Positions 1 through 9,686 are shown, counted from the first letter of the stretch. The stretch is 64,000 nt of DNA from Calidifontibacillus oryziterrae (GCF_000331575.1 NZ_KB223527.1:655842-719841), one strand, 5' to 3'. Program-made: numbers and translations. The notes: generated by a model from the letters alone, not told the origin.

Positions 1-400
1 TTAATTTATAAGGGACCCCTAATGCTAACGCTGCTTCACGCTGCCCCTTGTCAATAGCCTCGATTCCAGCACGGATTATTTCTGAAACATAAGCGCCTGA
101 ATTAAGTCCGAATGCGAGAACTGCAGCCATAAAACCTGGAATTTGAAAACCAATTAACTGCGGCAACCCGTAGTAAATAATCATTAATTGTAAAATTAAA
201 GGTGTTCCACGGAAAATTGATGTATAGGCATCGCCAAACCACACAAGCGGCCTAATTCTCGAAATTTTAAATAAGCTTAGAAGCACCCCCAACAAAAAAC
301 CAAACAATATGGAAATGCTAACAATTCCTAACGTAACCCAGATCCCTTTCAATATATAAGGGATTGAGGGGACGATTGGTCCAAAATCTATAAACCCCAT
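1..400 (-). CDS. artQ: Amino-acid ABC transporter permease, 3' end cut by window edge
   Basis: Partial membrane permease of a polar amino-acid uptake ABC transporter (HisM/ArtQ family), which forms the membrane channel with an ATPase and the binding protein encoded just upstream. The translated 133 residues read from MGFIDFGPIVPSIPYILKG, through hydrophobic segments, to the EAA-loop region (EAIDKGQREAALALGVPY), the contact site for the ATPase. The frame is still open at base 1, so the C-terminal part lies outside. An in-frame ATG at 410-412 is an alternative start, but its Shine-Dalgarno is too close; the ATG at 398-400 has GAGG about 8 nt upstream. In B. subtilis the equivalent position holds yqiY/artQ, part of an arginine transporter. 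Family sure, substrate inferred from synteny. Confidence 0.85.
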   Translation of the reverse strand, partial: MGFIDFGPIVPSIPYILKGIWVTLGIVSISILFGFLLGVLLSLFKISRIRPLVWFGDAYTSIFRGTPLILQLMIIYYGLPQLIGFQIPGFMAAVLAFGLNSGAYVSEIIRAGIEAIDKGQREAALALGVPYKL

Positions 401-454
401 GCCCGTCCTCATTCCTCTCTATTCTTGACTATTACTGTACCTAGAAATTCAAAA

Positions 455-486
455 GGAAAGCGGCAAACTTGTCATTCGCCGCTTCC
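455..486 (-). other. Hairpin in the artP-artQ intergenic region
   Basis: Stem GGAAGCGGC / GCCGCTTTCC (one bulge) in the 157-bp gap between the binding-protein and permease genes. Such a hairpin could protect the 3' end of the binding-protein mRNA or attenuate the permease. There is no strong U-tract, so I do not call it a terminator. Confidence 0.45.
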
Positions 487-569
487 AATTATTTTTATTG
501 TTACGGCAGAACTAATTAAAATGGCAGTTGGTGCTTTTAGTTGTCGTTCGCCGCTAATTATTTTTATTG

Positions 570-1373
570 TTACTCTTCGCGGAACCATTTATTTATAATC
601 TGTTCAAGTTCACCGCTCTCTTTCATTTCATTAATAACGCGATTAAAATCTGCCACCATTTCTTCACTACCTTTTTGGAAAGCTACCGCAAAACCGGTTT
701 CTTCATCGTTATTAATAACAAATCCGGTTAAGTCTTCATTCCTCTCCAAATAGCCTTTGGCAACCATATCTTCTATGATTACCGCGCCATAACGTCCCGC
801 TTTAAGCTCTTGAACAATTTCTGGAATTCGATTGCGACTATCAATCGTAATATCAATCGATTCGCTAATTTCTTCTGCTTTTTCCGCCTGAATCGAACCA
901 AGTTGTACCCCTACTTTTTTCCCTGCTAAATCTTCTAAGGTGTTAATTCCACTATCCTTCTTTGTTACAATCATATTAGTAGCTACATAATAAGTATCCG
1001 AAAAGTCAACGCTTTGTCTACGTTCATCTGTTGCTGACATCCCTGCCAAAACAAAATCAACTGTACCGGTCTTTAACGCTTCAATCAAACCAGCAAATTC
1101 AATATCTCTAATTTCGATTTCATACCCTAACTTTTCTGTAACAGCTTTCGCTAGATCAACATCAAAACCGATAATTTCTTCGCTTTTAGCTGTATCGACG
1201 TATTCAAATGGCGGGTAATCAGCAGAAGTGCCCATGATTAAAACATTCTTTCCACTCGCTTGTCCACCATTTTGATCAGCCTGTTGTGCTGTATCTGTAT
1301 CGCTTTGTCCACAGGCAGATAACAGACTTACAAGAAAAATCGCCATAATTCCAAATGAAATTAACTTTTTCAA
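570..1373 (-). CDS. artP: Amino-acid ABC transporter substrate-binding lipoprotein
   Basis: Extracellular binding lipoprotein for a polar amino acid, probably arginine by synteny with B. subtilis yqiX/artP. The N-terminus is a type II signal peptide with lipobox LLSAC (Cys about residue 21), followed by a short Q/G-rich linker and the SBP_bac_3 fold: GTSADYPPFEYVD, GFDVDLAKAV, then the second lobe. At 267 aa it has the usual family length. The start is TTG (1371-1373), supported by GGGAGG about 10 nt upstream; no ATG is as well placed. It is the first gene of its operon, followed by the permease after 157 bp. A perfect palindrome at 1433-1456 upstream is a candidate operator. Confidence 0.93.
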   Translation of the reverse strand: MKKLISFGIMAIFLVSLLSACGQSDTDTAQQADQNGGQASGKNVLIMGTSADYPPFEYVDTAKSEEIIGFDVDLAKAVTEKLGYEIEIRDIEFAGLIEALKTGTVDFVLAGMSATDERRQSVDFSDTYYVATNMIVTKKDSGINTLEDLAGKKVGVQLGSIQAEKAEEISESIDITIDSRNRIPEIVQELKAGRYGAVIIEDMVAKGYLERNEDLTGFVINNDEETGFAVAFQKGSEEMVADFNRVINEMKESGELEQIINKWFREE

Positions 1374-1432
1374 AATAACGTCCTCCCTTAATTGTCTTTG
1401 TTGTCATTATGATTATTCTATAAACTAATAAA

Positions 1433-1456
1433 TATAAATATTAACTAATATTTATA
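1433..1456. promoter_or_regulatory. Perfect palindrome upstream of artP, candidate operator
   Basis: Two perfect 11-bp arms, TATAAATATTA and TAATATTTATA, separated by AC, about 60 bp before the artP start. Symmetry and location suggest a dimeric repressor site. It lacks the G and C positions of the classical ARG box, so the regulator is unknown. Confidence 0.4.
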
Positions 1457-1544
1457 CGATAAATGAATTTTATCATGTCTGTTATATGAATCAATAGTTT
1501 CGGAAAAAGCTTAAATATATAAATATTTCAGAATAATGAATAAA

Positions 1545-1751
1545 AGCGCAAGCGCCCCGATTAGCGACGTATAAACTAAGAGCGCATCGACTGAGATAAA
1601 GGAAACACGACGAGGACGAGTCGATGTTGATTTATCGCAAAAGAGATGAGCGAAGTTTACTAATCGCTGGACGCTGAAGCTGGACGACTACTCTCTTTGC
1701 TATAGTATTTACCCACAGGATCAAATATTATAATTTCCTAGAGAATTAAAA
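1545..1751. repeat. Dispersed hairpin repeat, copy 1
   Basis: About 200-bp element that recurs at 53411-53626 and 60505-60721 with high identity (shared blocks GATTAGCGACGTATAAACTA, AAGAGCGCATCGACTGAGATAA and the tail GACGACTACTCTCT). Its left part can fold into a long imperfect hairpin. Its right end runs into the U-tract of the brxB terminator. This copy is slightly diverged (TTACCCACAGG against TTATCCACAGG). Confidence 0.85.
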
Positions 1752-1774
1752 AGAGGACCGATTAACGATCCTCT
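1746..1774 (-). terminator. Rho-independent terminator after brxB
   Basis: On the minus strand, stem AGAGGA...TCCTCT with extra pairing toward the loop, followed by TTTTTAATT, 19 bp past the brxB stop. Confidence 0.75.
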
Positions 1775-1792
1775 CCCCAATTTTTTCTATAA

Positions 1793-2224
1793 TTACACTT
1801 CTTCACAGTAAGCTTCAAATAATCCTTGTAGCTTTTGAACAACCTCAATCGGTTCAGAACCTTCGATTTCATGCCGTTCAATCATTCCCATGCATTTTCC
1901 ATCTTTCATTAATGCGAAAGAAGGCGATGATGGCGGATACCCCTCAAAATAAGATCGGGCTTTTTCTGTTGCTTCTTTATCTTGCCCAGCAAAAACTGTT
2001 ACCATTTGAGTAGGCACCTTATCATAATGAACTGCATGTGAAGCAGCTGGACGCGCAAGTCCACCTGCACAGCCACAAACAGAATTCACTAATACTAATG
2101 TCGTTCCAGACTTTTTAAAAGCCTCTTCTACATCCTCGGGTGTTCTTAGTTCTTGGAAACCAGCTGCAACAGCTTCGTTACGTGCCTGTTCCACTATATC
2201 ATTCATAAAAAAATTGAAATCCAC
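1793..2224 (-). CDS. brxB: Bacilliredoxin BrxB (YphP/YqiW family)
   Basis: Thiol-disulfide protein that removes bacillithiol from S-bacillithiolated cytosolic proteins. The family's active-site CGC is visible in [15 protein letters not shown] near residues 51-53, and the conserved [14 protein letters not shown] and [15 protein letters not shown] blocks are present. Length (143 aa) matches YqiW (about 145 aa). The start is GTG at 2222-2224 with GGGAG about 10 nt upstream; a later in-frame ATG (MNDIVEQ) would remove six residues and has no Shine-Dalgarno. Monocistronic: terminator at 1746-1774 on one side, a divergent candidate sRNA on the other. In B. subtilis yqiW also sits between bkd and the yqiXYZ transporter. 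Confidence 0.93.
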   Translation of the reverse strand: MDFNFFMNDIVEQARNEAVAAGFQELRTPEDVEEAFKKSGTTLVLVNSVCGCAGGLARPAASHAVHYDKVPTQMVTVFAGQDKEATEKARSYFEGYPPSSPSFALMKDGKCMGMIERHEIEGSEPIEVVQKLQGLFEAYCEEV

Positions 2225-2392
2225 CTATTTCACTCCCTATTTATACATGTTAACTCGCTTTTTACGTAAAGTAGAGTTTAGATTAATACTACCAATTTAT
2301 TTTTGGTGAAGCAAATTTAACACACTCTTTATAGTGAAAATTATTGGTGAAAAACTGTTAAATTCACGTTTATTTTATTTAAATTTGGGAAC

Positions 2393-2478
2393 TATAATAA
2401 TAAATCTAGGCCCCATACCCCTAGACTCCCTAGATTGCAGAAGGTGAGTAACCCCCATCACTCACCTTCTTTTTATTT
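2393..2478 (+). ncRNA. Candidate C-rich small RNA with own promoter and terminator
   Basis: A TATAAT -10 at 2393-2398 is followed by a hairpin with an 8-bp perfect stem (AATCTAGG 2403-2410 / CCTAGATT 2429-2436) whose loop holds CCCC twice. A terminator follows with an 11-bp perfect stem (2439-2449 / 2460-2470), loop AACCCCCATC and a T-rich tail to 2478. No ORF spans it. Expected transcript is about 75 nt from around 2404. Exposed C-runs are typical of Gram-positive sRNAs that pair with Shine-Dalgarno sequences (RoxS/RsaE, FsrA). There is no good SigA -35; GTTTAT-N13-GGGAAC overlapping the -10 is a weak SigB-like match. Identity with a named sRNA is not established. Confidence 0.5.
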
Positions 2479-2494
2479 GACTTGTTATATTTTA

Positions 2495-3622
2495 TTAATT
2501 TCCTTCATAACGTTCAAATAATAGTTTTACAGCTTGAGTAACTGGCTGTTTGCCGCTAATGACATCCCTTTCAATTGATGGCATGATTTTTTTAACCTCC
2601 GGATGACGAAAGAACTTTTGTTCAAGCTGATCTTTGATCATGGAATAAATCCAATCCTTAACTTGGGACTCTCTTCTTTTCTGAAGCAATCCTGAAGCTT
2701 GAATATTACGTTGGAAGCTCTTCATTTCGTTCCAAATAATATCGATGCCTTTACTATAATAGCTAGAGCAGGTGAAAGCTTTTGTCTCCCACCCCTCCGT
2801 TGCTGGGCGCAAATAGTGAAGAATCTGATTGTACTCTTTTTGGGCAATAATGGCTTTTGTTTCATTATCGCCATCCGCTTTATTTATGATAATAATATCA
2901 GCAAGCTCCATAATGCCTTTTTTCATCCCTTGAAGTTCATCCCCAGCACCCGTAAGCACGATCAAAGCAAACATATCGACCATTGAGCGGACGACAATCT
3001 CACTCTGCCCAACCCCAACTGTTTCGATTAAGATTACATCATAGCCAGCAGCTTCACAAAGCAGCATTGTTTCACGTGTTTTCCGATTCACACCACCAAG
3101 GTTTCCACTCGAAGGAGACGGTCGAATAAACGCATTTTTCTTACGAGCCAGTTTCTCCATTCGCGTTTTATCACCAAGAACACTCCCACCTGTAATCGTA
3201 CTTGATGGATCGACAGCCAAAACCGCAACACGAAGACCTTGATCACATAAATAGCTTCCTAATGCTTCGATAAATGTACTTTTACCGGCACCGGGAACAC
3301 CAGTAATTCCAATCCGCAGCGCCTTCCCTGTGTACGGAAGAATCTGGTTAAGGATTTGTTGTGCCTTTTCAATATGTTTAGGTGCATTACTTTCAACAAG
3401 TGTTATTGCACGAGCAAGGATCGGCCGTTCATTATTTAAAATACCATTTACAACTTCATCAAGTGACAGACCGCGTTTTATAGGAGTATCTGACGGCAGC
3501 GATTTTGCTTGGCTTTGACTAAAGCCATCATGCCCGCCATCCACCCCCTTCATTATTTTCGTAGCAAAGCCTTTCGTTGCGTTTTCTGGTACCCATTCTG
3601 GTCTCTCATCTTTATCAGTCAT
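2495..3622 (-). CDS. meaB: Methylmalonyl-CoA mutase-associated GTPase MeaB
   Basis: G3E-family P-loop GTPase that guards adenosylcobalamin loading and protects the mutase from inactivation. Walker A GVPGAGKST lies near residue 108, followed by AVDPSSTITGGSVLGDKTRM, the ETVGVGQSE switch region and the NKAD base-recognition motif, all diagnostic of MeaB/ArgK. At 375 aa it is slightly longer than typical, through an N-terminal extension of about 50 residues. It is the last gene of the mutase operon, 3 bp after mutB, so cotranslation with its client is expected. No convincing minus-strand terminator follows; the strong hairpin at 2439-2470 has its T-tract on the plus strand. Confidence 0.95.
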   Translation of the reverse strand: MTDKDERPEWVPENATKGFATKIMKGVDGGHDGFSQSQAKSLPSDTPIKRGLSLDEVVNGILNNERPILARAITLVESNAPKHIEKAQQILNQILPYTGKALRIGITGVPGAGKSTFIEALGSYLCDQGLRVAVLAVDPSSTITGGSVLGDKTRMEKLARKKNAFIRPSPSSGNLGGVNRKTRETMLLCEAAGYDVILIETVGVGQSEIVVRSMVDMFALIVLTGAGDELQGMKKGIMELADIIIINKADGDNETKAIIAQKEYNQILHYLRPATEGWETKAFTCSSYYSKGIDIIWNEMKSFQRNIQASGLLQKRRESQVKDWIYSMIKDQLEQKFFRHPEVKKIMPSIERDVISGKQPVTQAVKLLFERYEGN

Positions 3623-3625
3623 AAA

Positions 3626-5821
3626 CTAAAACACATCCTCAGCCTCATTAATACGACGGTTAATCTCTTCAATAACTTTTTGTGCTGATACCGGAATTAC
3701 CGTACCAGGACCAAAGATCGCAGCTGCACCATTCTCCTTCAAATATTCGTAATCTTGAGCAGGGATAACTCCGCCACAAACGACGAGAATATCTTCACGT
3801 CCAAGTTTTTTTAATTCAGAAATAAGCTGCGGCAACAATGTTTTATGTCCTGCTGCCAATGAACTCATCCCAATAACGTGGACATCGTTTTCTACAGCTT
3901 GCATCGCTGTTTCTTCAGGGGTTTGGAATAGCGGACCGACATCAACGTCAAATCCTAAATCGGCAAATGCTGTTGCAACTACCTTCGCTCCACGGTCATG
4001 TCCATCCTGACCCATTTTCGCTATCATAATACGTGGACGGCGTCCTTCTTTCTCAGCGAACTCATCAGTCATTTGTTTAACTTTTTTAATTTCTTCCTCA
4101 TCACTGAATTCAGTTGAATATACTCCACTAATAGAACGAATAACCGCTTTGTGACGGCCAGATACTTTTTCAATCGCATCGGAAATTTCACCTAATGATG
4201 CACGGGCACGAGCTGCTTCAACTGATAACGCTAGTAAATTACCTTCACCAGTTTCAGCTGCTTTAGTAAGTGCAGCTAACGCTTCTTGAACCTTTTGTTC
4301 ATCACGATTTTTACGAAGCTTGCGTAAACGTTCGAGCTGTTGTTCTCTTACCAATGTGTTATCAACCTCTAAAATATCAATTGGCTCTTCTTTTTCTAGA
4401 CGGTATTTATTTACACCAATAATGGATTCAACGCCAGAATCTATTTTTGCTTGGCGTCGGGCCGCGGCTTCTTCAATCCGCATTTTTGGAAGACCTGTTT
4501 CGATCGCTTTCGCCATACCACCGAGTTTTTCGATTTCTTCGATATGACCCCAAGCACGTTCAACAAGCTTTCCTGTTAGATACTCTACATAATAAGAACC
4601 CGCCCATGGATCAATTACGTTACAAATTCCAGTTTCATCCTGTAAATATAACTGCGTGTTTCTTGCAATTCGTGCTGAAAAATCAGTTGGTAAAGCAATC
4701 GCTTCATCGAGAGCATTCGTGTGCAAAGATTGGGTATGACCAAGTGCTGCAGCCATCGCTTCAATACAAGTCCGAGTTACGTTATTAAAAGGATCTTGCT
4801 CCGTTAAACTCCATCCAGATGTTTGAGAGTGAGTCCGCAACGCCATCGACTTATTATTTTTTGGATTAAACTGCTTCATTAATTTTGCCCAAATTAATCG
4901 ACCTGCACGCATTTTTGCTACTTCCATAAAATAGTTCATGCCAATGGCCCAGAAAAACGATAACCGTGGAGCAAATTTGTCAATATCAATTCCAGCCTTT
5001 AATCCAGTACGTACATATTCCAAACCGTCTGCAAGTGTATAGGCAAGTTCAATATCTGCTGGTGCGCCTGCTTCTTGCATATGGTATCCAGAAATACTAA
5101 TAGAATTAAACTTTGGCATGTATTGAGATGTATACTCAAAAATATCAGCTATGATTTTCATAGACATTTCAGGTGGATAAATATAAGTATTGCGAACCAT
5201 GTATTCCTTTAAAATGTCATTTTGAATCGTACCTGCAAGCTGCTCAGGCTTAACCCCTTGCTCTTCTGCAGTCACAATATAAAAGGCCATAATTGGTAAT
5301 ACAGCCCCGTTCATCGTCATTGAAACAGACATTTGGTCGAGCGGAATCCCATCAAATAATATTTTCATATCTAATATTGAATCAATGGCAACACCTGCTT
5401 TTCCAACGTCACCAACAACCCGAGGATGATCTGAATCATAGCCGCGATGTGTAGCTAAATCGAAGGCAACCGATAATCCCTTTTGCCCTGCAGCCAAATT
5501 GCGACGGTAAAAAGCATTGCTTTCCTCAGCCGTAGAAAATCCAGCATATTGGCGAACTGTCCAAGGACGGGTGACATACATCGTAGGATATGGCCCTCTT
5601 ACATACGGCGCAATCCCTGGCATGTAGTCCATATATTTATTATCTTCAATATCTTTCACTGTATAAAAAGGCTTTACATTGATTTGTTCATTTGTTGTAA
5701 ATAACAATTCATCAAATGAGCGATCTATTTGTTGTTCAACTTGTTTTTTCCAAGTATCTACATCCACCTTCGTACGTTCCGTTTGATAGGATATTTGTGT
5801 GAAGTCAGGTTTCTTAGTCAT
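3626..5821 (-). CDS. mutB: Methylmalonyl-CoA mutase, large (catalytic) subunit
   Basis: Adenosylcobalamin-dependent isomerase interconverting (R)-methylmalonyl-CoA and succinyl-CoA. Residues about 60-560 form the substrate TIM barrel, with the conserved block [20 protein letters not shown]. Residues about 595-725 form the B12-binding domain with DGHDRG (the DxHxxG cobalt-ligand motif), [12 protein letters not shown] and CGGVIP. At 731 aa it is full length. The ATG start follows mutA by 1 bp, as expected for an obligate heterodimer. The B12 motif separates it clearly from the small subunit. Confidence 0.97.
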   Translation of the reverse strand: MTKKPDFTQISYQTERTKVDVDTWKKQVEQQIDRSFDELLFTTNEQINVKPFYTVKDIEDNKYMDYMPGIAPYVRGPYPTMYVTRPWTVRQYAGFSTAEESNAFYRRNLAAGQKGLSVAFDLATHRGYDSDHPRVVGDVGKAGVAIDSILDMKILFDGIPLDQMSVSMTMNGAVLPIMAFYIVTAEEQGVKPEQLAGTIQNDILKEYMVRNTYIYPPEMSMKIIADIFEYTSQYMPKFNSISISGYHMQEAGAPADIELAYTLADGLEYVRTGLKAGIDIDKFAPRLSFFWAIGMNYFMEVAKMRAGRLIWAKLMKQFNPKNNKSMALRTHSQTSGWSLTEQDPFNNVTRTCIEAMAAALGHTQSLHTNALDEAIALPTDFSARIARNTQLYLQDETGICNVIDPWAGSYYVEYLTGKLVERAWGHIEEIEKLGGMAKAIETGLPKMRIEEAAARRQAKIDSGVESIIGVNKYRLEKEEPIDILEVDNTLVREQQLERLRKLRKNRDEQKVQEALAALTKAAETGEGNLLALSVEAARARASLGEISDAIEKVSGRHKAVIRSISGVYSTEFSDEEEIKKVKQMTDEFAEKEGRRPRIMIAKMGQDGHDRGAKVVATAFADLGFDVDVGPLFQTPEETAMQAVENDVHVIGMSSLAAGHKTLLPQLISELKKLGREDILVVCGGVIPAQDYEYLKENGAAAIFGPGTVIPVSAQKVIEEINRRINEAEDVF

Positions 5822-5822
5822 T

Positions 5823-8000
5823 TTAGTTAACCCCCTTACGCGCTTGAAGCTGAGCTAATGTATGGTAGCAATTGGATTTTATATGAATAAATTCATCAAC
5901 TCCAGCATCTCTAAATTGCTTCTCAAGCTCTGGTGATGGTTTACCTGCCACCATAATAAACATTTTTTGATTTTTTGTTTTTAGCCCTTCAGCTATGACA
6001 GGAACGAACTCAGGATATTGATCATCAGCTCCACAAATTATTACAGTATCTAAGCCAGATGATATTACAGCTGAAATTGCATCTTGAGATGAATCATAAC
6101 CATTATTTGTTATAGCTTCAAATCCACCTGCTGCAAAGAAGCCAGCAGCAAAATCAGCACGAGCCTTATGCTTTGAAATCGGTCCAAGGTTTACAAAGAA
6201 AATTTTTGGATATGAACCGTGTACTTGTTTATAGTCTTCTGCAGCTTTTCTAAGCTGTTCGAAGCCTTCTGAACGACGATAGCTTGTTAACTTTTCAATT
6301 TGTGTGCCAGCACAATGGCCGCCCTTACAGTTTCTTGCTAAAACTGCAATCATTTCTTGAATAGTAGCACCTTGCACGGCCGCCTCTATAAATAGCGGGA
6401 CTAATTGTTCACCACTATGAAGTGCTAATTGTATTTCACCTAAAGCTTTTTCCTTGAGGTCACGATTTTCTAACTTTAAAGCCTTTAGCTCCTCGATTCT
6501 CGAAGATTTGAAATCCGCAATATTTTCCCTTTCCTGTAGTGGTTTTTCATCTAAATTAGGATACATATTTGTGCCAACAATCCGATCCTTACGGAGTTCA
6601 ACACTTGCTTTTTTCTTTGCAGCAGTTTCAGCAATTTGTTGCTGAACTTTACCTGATTTAAGTGATTCAAACATTCCACCACTTTTTTCAACTTGCAGAA
6701 AGTATTCCCAAGCCTTCTTGGCAACTGCGTCAGTTAAAGCTTCCACATACCATGAGCCTCCCGCAGGATCAATAACTTGATTTAAATATGACTCTTCTTG
6801 AAGGATGACTTGTGTATTTCGCGCAATCCTCCTTGAAAAAGAATCTGCTGGACGGATTGCCTCATCAAAAGGTGATACGTGCATGCTGTCAGCGCCACCA
6901 ACTGCTCCGGCAAACGCCTCTGTTGTTGTTCGTAACATGTTTACATATGGATCATTTACAGTTTTTGTCCAACTAGATGTTCTTGCATGGATATACATTT
7001 TCTGCGATTCTTGATCCCCGCCAAAACTTTCTATAATTTTTGACCATAATAGTCGTGCTGCGCGAAGCTTGGCAATTTCCATAAATACATTGGAGCCAAC
7101 AGCAAATGAGAAATAAATATGTTTAGAGACTTGATTAATCTCAAGTCCTCTGCTTAGCATTTCTGAGATGTATTCAACACCGGTTGCAAGTGCGTATGCC
7201 AATTCCTCAGTTGCACTTGCTCCTGCGTTATGATAAACCTCTCCTTGCACATAGACCACTTTTACTGCTGGTGTATGCTCATTAGACCATATAATTAAAT
7301 CGGCCATTAAATTGTATAGTCGTTTCATACCAAGCTGAATATTTCCGGCTGCAGCAACAGTTCCTATTGGATCGAGACCGATATATGCTTCGATATCCTC
7401 TATTCCGCTATTTTGTTTCTCTAACAATGCGACTAAACCTGCATATAACGGGAGGGTACTAATGCCTGTTTGCATATATAACGGAATTTTCTTAAAGTCA
7501 ATGTTTTGTAAAGCTGCTTCTAAATCAGCTAATGAAGATATAGGAATTCCATTTAAACCAACCCATTCTTCATTAGCTTCGTCTGAATCAAAGCCTCGCT
7601 TTGTCGCTTCGTCAACAGCCAAATTGACCATGGTTTGTCCATTTTGAAGATCATTAATTAGTGCTTCATTAAATGCTTGTGGACTTTTACCTGTAATTTC
7701 TTGGGCGATATCCCAAGCACTTGCTCTTTCTTTAATGTAGCGTGTACCTCTAACGAAAGAATGATCACCTGGCAGATCATTTATATGTGGAATATTTTCC
7801 ACATCTTTCCTCACATATAACGGTTTTAATTCAATACCTTCATATGTTTTTGTTGTTAATGTTTCAAACGGTCTTCCCTTAAGTGATTCCTCTGCTGTTT
7901 CTTTCCAGCTATCTTCAGTTGGAAATGGAAATTCACAAAAATCATTCAAGTTAATTTTATCTTTTTCTGTTTTCATACACTTCGTCTCCATAGGAGACAT
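5823..8000 (-). CDS. mutA: Methylmalonyl-CoA mutase, small (non-catalytic) subunit
   Basis: Heterodimer partner of the mutase large subunit. It has the mutase barrel (residues about 30-520) and a degenerate cobalamin-binding-like C-terminal domain in which the DxHxxG cobalt-ligand motif is absent ([20 protein letters not shown] stands at that position), as known for MutA. Three starts compete: GTG at 8004-8006, ATG at 7998-8000 (behind GGAAAGGGGTGGGC) and ATG at 7974-7976 (MKTEKDK, behind GGAGACG). I chose 8000, but the downstream ATG fits the family N-terminus about as well. First gene of mutA-mutB-meaB. It follows the bkd operon by about 390 bp, which suggests use on propionyl-CoA from branched-chain amino acids. 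Confidence 0.93.
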   Translation of the reverse strand: MSPMETKCMKTEKDKINLNDFCEFPFPTEDSWKETAEESLKGRPFETLTTKTYEGIELKPLYVRKDVENIPHINDLPGDHSFVRGTRYIKERASAWDIAQEITGKSPQAFNEALINDLQNGQTMVNLAVDEATKRGFDSDEANEEWVGLNGIPISSLADLEAALQNIDFKKIPLYMQTGISTLPLYAGLVALLEKQNSGIEDIEAYIGLDPIGTVAAAGNIQLGMKRLYNLMADLIIWSNEHTPAVKVVYVQGEVYHNAGASATEELAYALATGVEYISEMLSRGLEINQVSKHIYFSFAVGSNVFMEIAKLRAARLLWSKIIESFGGDQESQKMYIHARTSSWTKTVNDPYVNMLRTTTEAFAGAVGGADSMHVSPFDEAIRPADSFSRRIARNTQVILQEESYLNQVIDPAGGSWYVEALTDAVAKKAWEYFLQVEKSGGMFESLKSGKVQQQIAETAAKKKASVELRKDRIVGTNMYPNLDEKPLQERENIADFKSSRIEELKALKLENRDLKEKALGEIQLALHSGEQLVPLFIEAAVQGATIQEMIAVLARNCKGGHCAGTQIEKLTSYRRSEGFEQLRKAAEDYKQVHGSYPKIFFVNLGPISKHKARADFAAGFFAAGGFEAITNNGYDSSQDAISAVISSGLDTVIICGADDQYPEFVPVIAEGLKTKNQKMFIMVAGKPSPELEKQFRDAGVDEFIHIKSNCYHTLAQLQARKGVN

Positions 8001-8174
8001 GCCCACCCCTTTCCTTCAATAAGTTTCTCTGTCATATTTTTAAATTTTCAAAAAAGTTCACACCTGTTTCTATAGTAGTATAAATGGTTTGATGTAGCAA
8101 TATTTCAAATAAATGAAAACATACAATTAGAAAATTTATTTTAAAAAACGCAATTTTTTATAATTATAAACATG

Positions 8175-8204
8175 AAAGAAGCCGTGCAACTCTTGTTACA
8201 CGAC
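8175..8204 (-). terminator. Probable terminator after bkdB
   Basis: On the minus strand, stem GTCGTGTAAC / GTTGCACGGC (10 bp, two G-U pairs) with a 4-nt loop AAGA, then TTCTTT. The T-tract is modest. It separates the bkd and mut operons. The rest of the 8007-8390 gap holds the repeat at 8235-8332 and AT-rich sequence that probably contains the mutA promoter. Confidence 0.5.
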
Positions 8205-8234
8205 TTTACTACATTGAATATATAAATTTGAAAA

Positions 8235-8332
8235 ACCCGCTCCCTTTCCGCGGACGAATCATCGTGCAGCTTCGCTCATTCCTCGCTACAGGGTCTCGCC
8301 GGCTCGTTGTTCCGCAGGAGTGTCGCGGTTTC
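8235..8332. repeat. GC-rich Bacillus-type intergenic repeat remnant
   Basis: About 100 bp of markedly higher GC than its surroundings, with CTTTCCGCGGACG, CAGCTTCGCTCATTCCTCGCT, GGGTCTCGCCGGCTCGTT and CCGCAGGAGTGTCGCGG. I recognise these blocks as a non-coding element scattered through many Bacillus genomes. No second copy is in this window. It has no ORF. Confidence 0.5.
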
Positions 8333-8390
8333 TTCTTCATTAATTAAAACTAGAATATTTCAATTCGTAAATTGTGAAGGTTGTAAACCA

Positions 8391-9686
8391 TTAATAAATT
8401 GGCGTATTTTCATTTGTGATATTTTCCAAAATTTCTTTTATTCGTACTAAGAATCGTCCACATATTAATCCATCTAACACACGATGGTCGAGTGACATAC
8501 AGAGATTGACCAAGTCACGAATTGCAATCATATTTTCATTGAATACAATAGGTCGTTTTACAATTGATTCAACTTGTAGGATTGCTGCTTGTGGATAATT
8601 AATAATTCCCATTGACTGAATCGATCCAAATGAGCCTGTATTATTTACCGTAAAGGTGCCACCCTCCATGTCTGTCAATGAAAGTTTCCCAGAACGGACC
8701 TTGTTTGCTAATTCATAAATTTCACGGGCAATGGCCTTGATCGTTTTTTCGTCAGCATTTTTGATAACAGGTACATATAACGCGTCTTCGGTTGCTACAG
8801 CAATCGAAATATTAATATCTTTCTTCTGAATAATTTTTTCTCCAGCCCACATCGAATTAATCATCGGGTATTCCTTTAATGCTTGAGCAACCGCTTTTAC
8901 AAAAAAGGCAAAATACGTAAGCGGAAAACCTTCGTTCTTTATAAATTCATCTTTAATCGTCTCTCGATAGGCAACTAAGTTCGTCACATCAACCTCAATC
9001 ATTGTCCAAGCATGTGGAGCTTCATGCTTGGAGCGAACCATATTGTTAGCTATCGCTTTCCGTACTGCTGTGACAGGAATTTCAATATCAAATGGTTCAC
9101 CTACTGTTTGCTTTGCTTTTGAACTTGTAAGTTGTGATTGAGGAAATGTCTCAACCGACTTTTCAAAAGAAACCTTTTGGACTGGCTGTGCTTTTTCACT
9201 CTCTTCTTTTGTCTGCGGTATATTCCCTGTCTCGATAATTCGTTGTAAATCCTTCCTTGTAATTCTTCCCCCATTACCAGTGCCTACTACTTTTGATAAA
9301 TCAATATTATGTTCTTGAGACAATCGTAAAACTGCCGGGGAATAACGATGTTTATTGGATTGATTCGTTTCATCAACATGTATCGTTGATATTTCTAGTT
9401 CATCTTTGTTATTATGGTCATCTCTGTTATCATTTCCAGATTGACCATCGGTTTCAATGTAACAAATTAATTCACCAACTTGTAAAGTTTCCCCTTCCTG
9501 TGCAATTAATTCGGTTATTACACCGGCATAGGATGATGGTATCTCCGCTGTTACTTTATCTGTTTGAACTTCTGCTAATGGATCATACTTTTTTACAATA
9601 TCACCTTTCTTAACAAACCAAGCCGTTATTGTACCTTCGGTCACACTTTCACCCAACTTCGGCATTGTAATTTTTTCTAAAGCCAC
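8391..9686 (-). CDS. bkdB: Branched-chain 2-oxoacid dehydrogenase E2 (lipoamide acyltransferase)
   Basis: Core E2 of the BKDH complex, transferring branched acyl groups from lipoyl-Lys to CoA. An N-terminal lipoyl domain (residues 1-80) carries the lipoylated Lys in VQTDKVTAEIPS. A charged linker is followed by the E1/E3-binding domain (SPAVLRLSQEHNIDLSKVVGTG, about 118-150), a second linker, and the catalytic domain with the terminal DHRVLDG active-site His motif. 431 aa is normal. Last gene of the bkd operon, 59 bp after bkdAB. Lipoylation would depend on the LipM pathway, whose first enzyme is encoded at 52016-52852. Confidence 0.97.
   Translation of the reverse strand: MALEKITMPKLGESVTEGTITAWFVKKGDIVKKYDPLAEVQTDKVTAEIPSSYAGVITELIAQEGETLQVGELICYIETDGQSGNDNRDDHNNKDELEISTIHVDETNQSNKHRYSPAVLRLSQEHNIDLSKVVGTGNGGRITRKDLQRIIETGNIPQTKEESEKAQPVQKVSFEKSVETFPQSQLTSSKAKQTVGEPFDIEIPVTAVRKAIANNMVRSKHEAPHAWTMIEVDVTNLVAYRETIKDEFIKNEGFPLTYFAFFVKAVAQALKEYPMINSMWAGEKIIQKKDINISIAVATEDALYVPVIKNADEKTIKAIAREIYELANKVRSGKLSLTDMEGGTFTVNNTGSFGSIQSMGIINYPQAAILQVESIVKRPIVFNENMIAIRDLVNLCMSLDHRVLDGLICGRFLVRIKEILENITNENTPIY

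Noticed and set aside
2439..2478. Terminator of the meaB operon
   Set aside because: The hairpin is strong, but its T-tract is on the plus strand; on the minus strand GCAATC follows. Assigned to the candidate sRNA.
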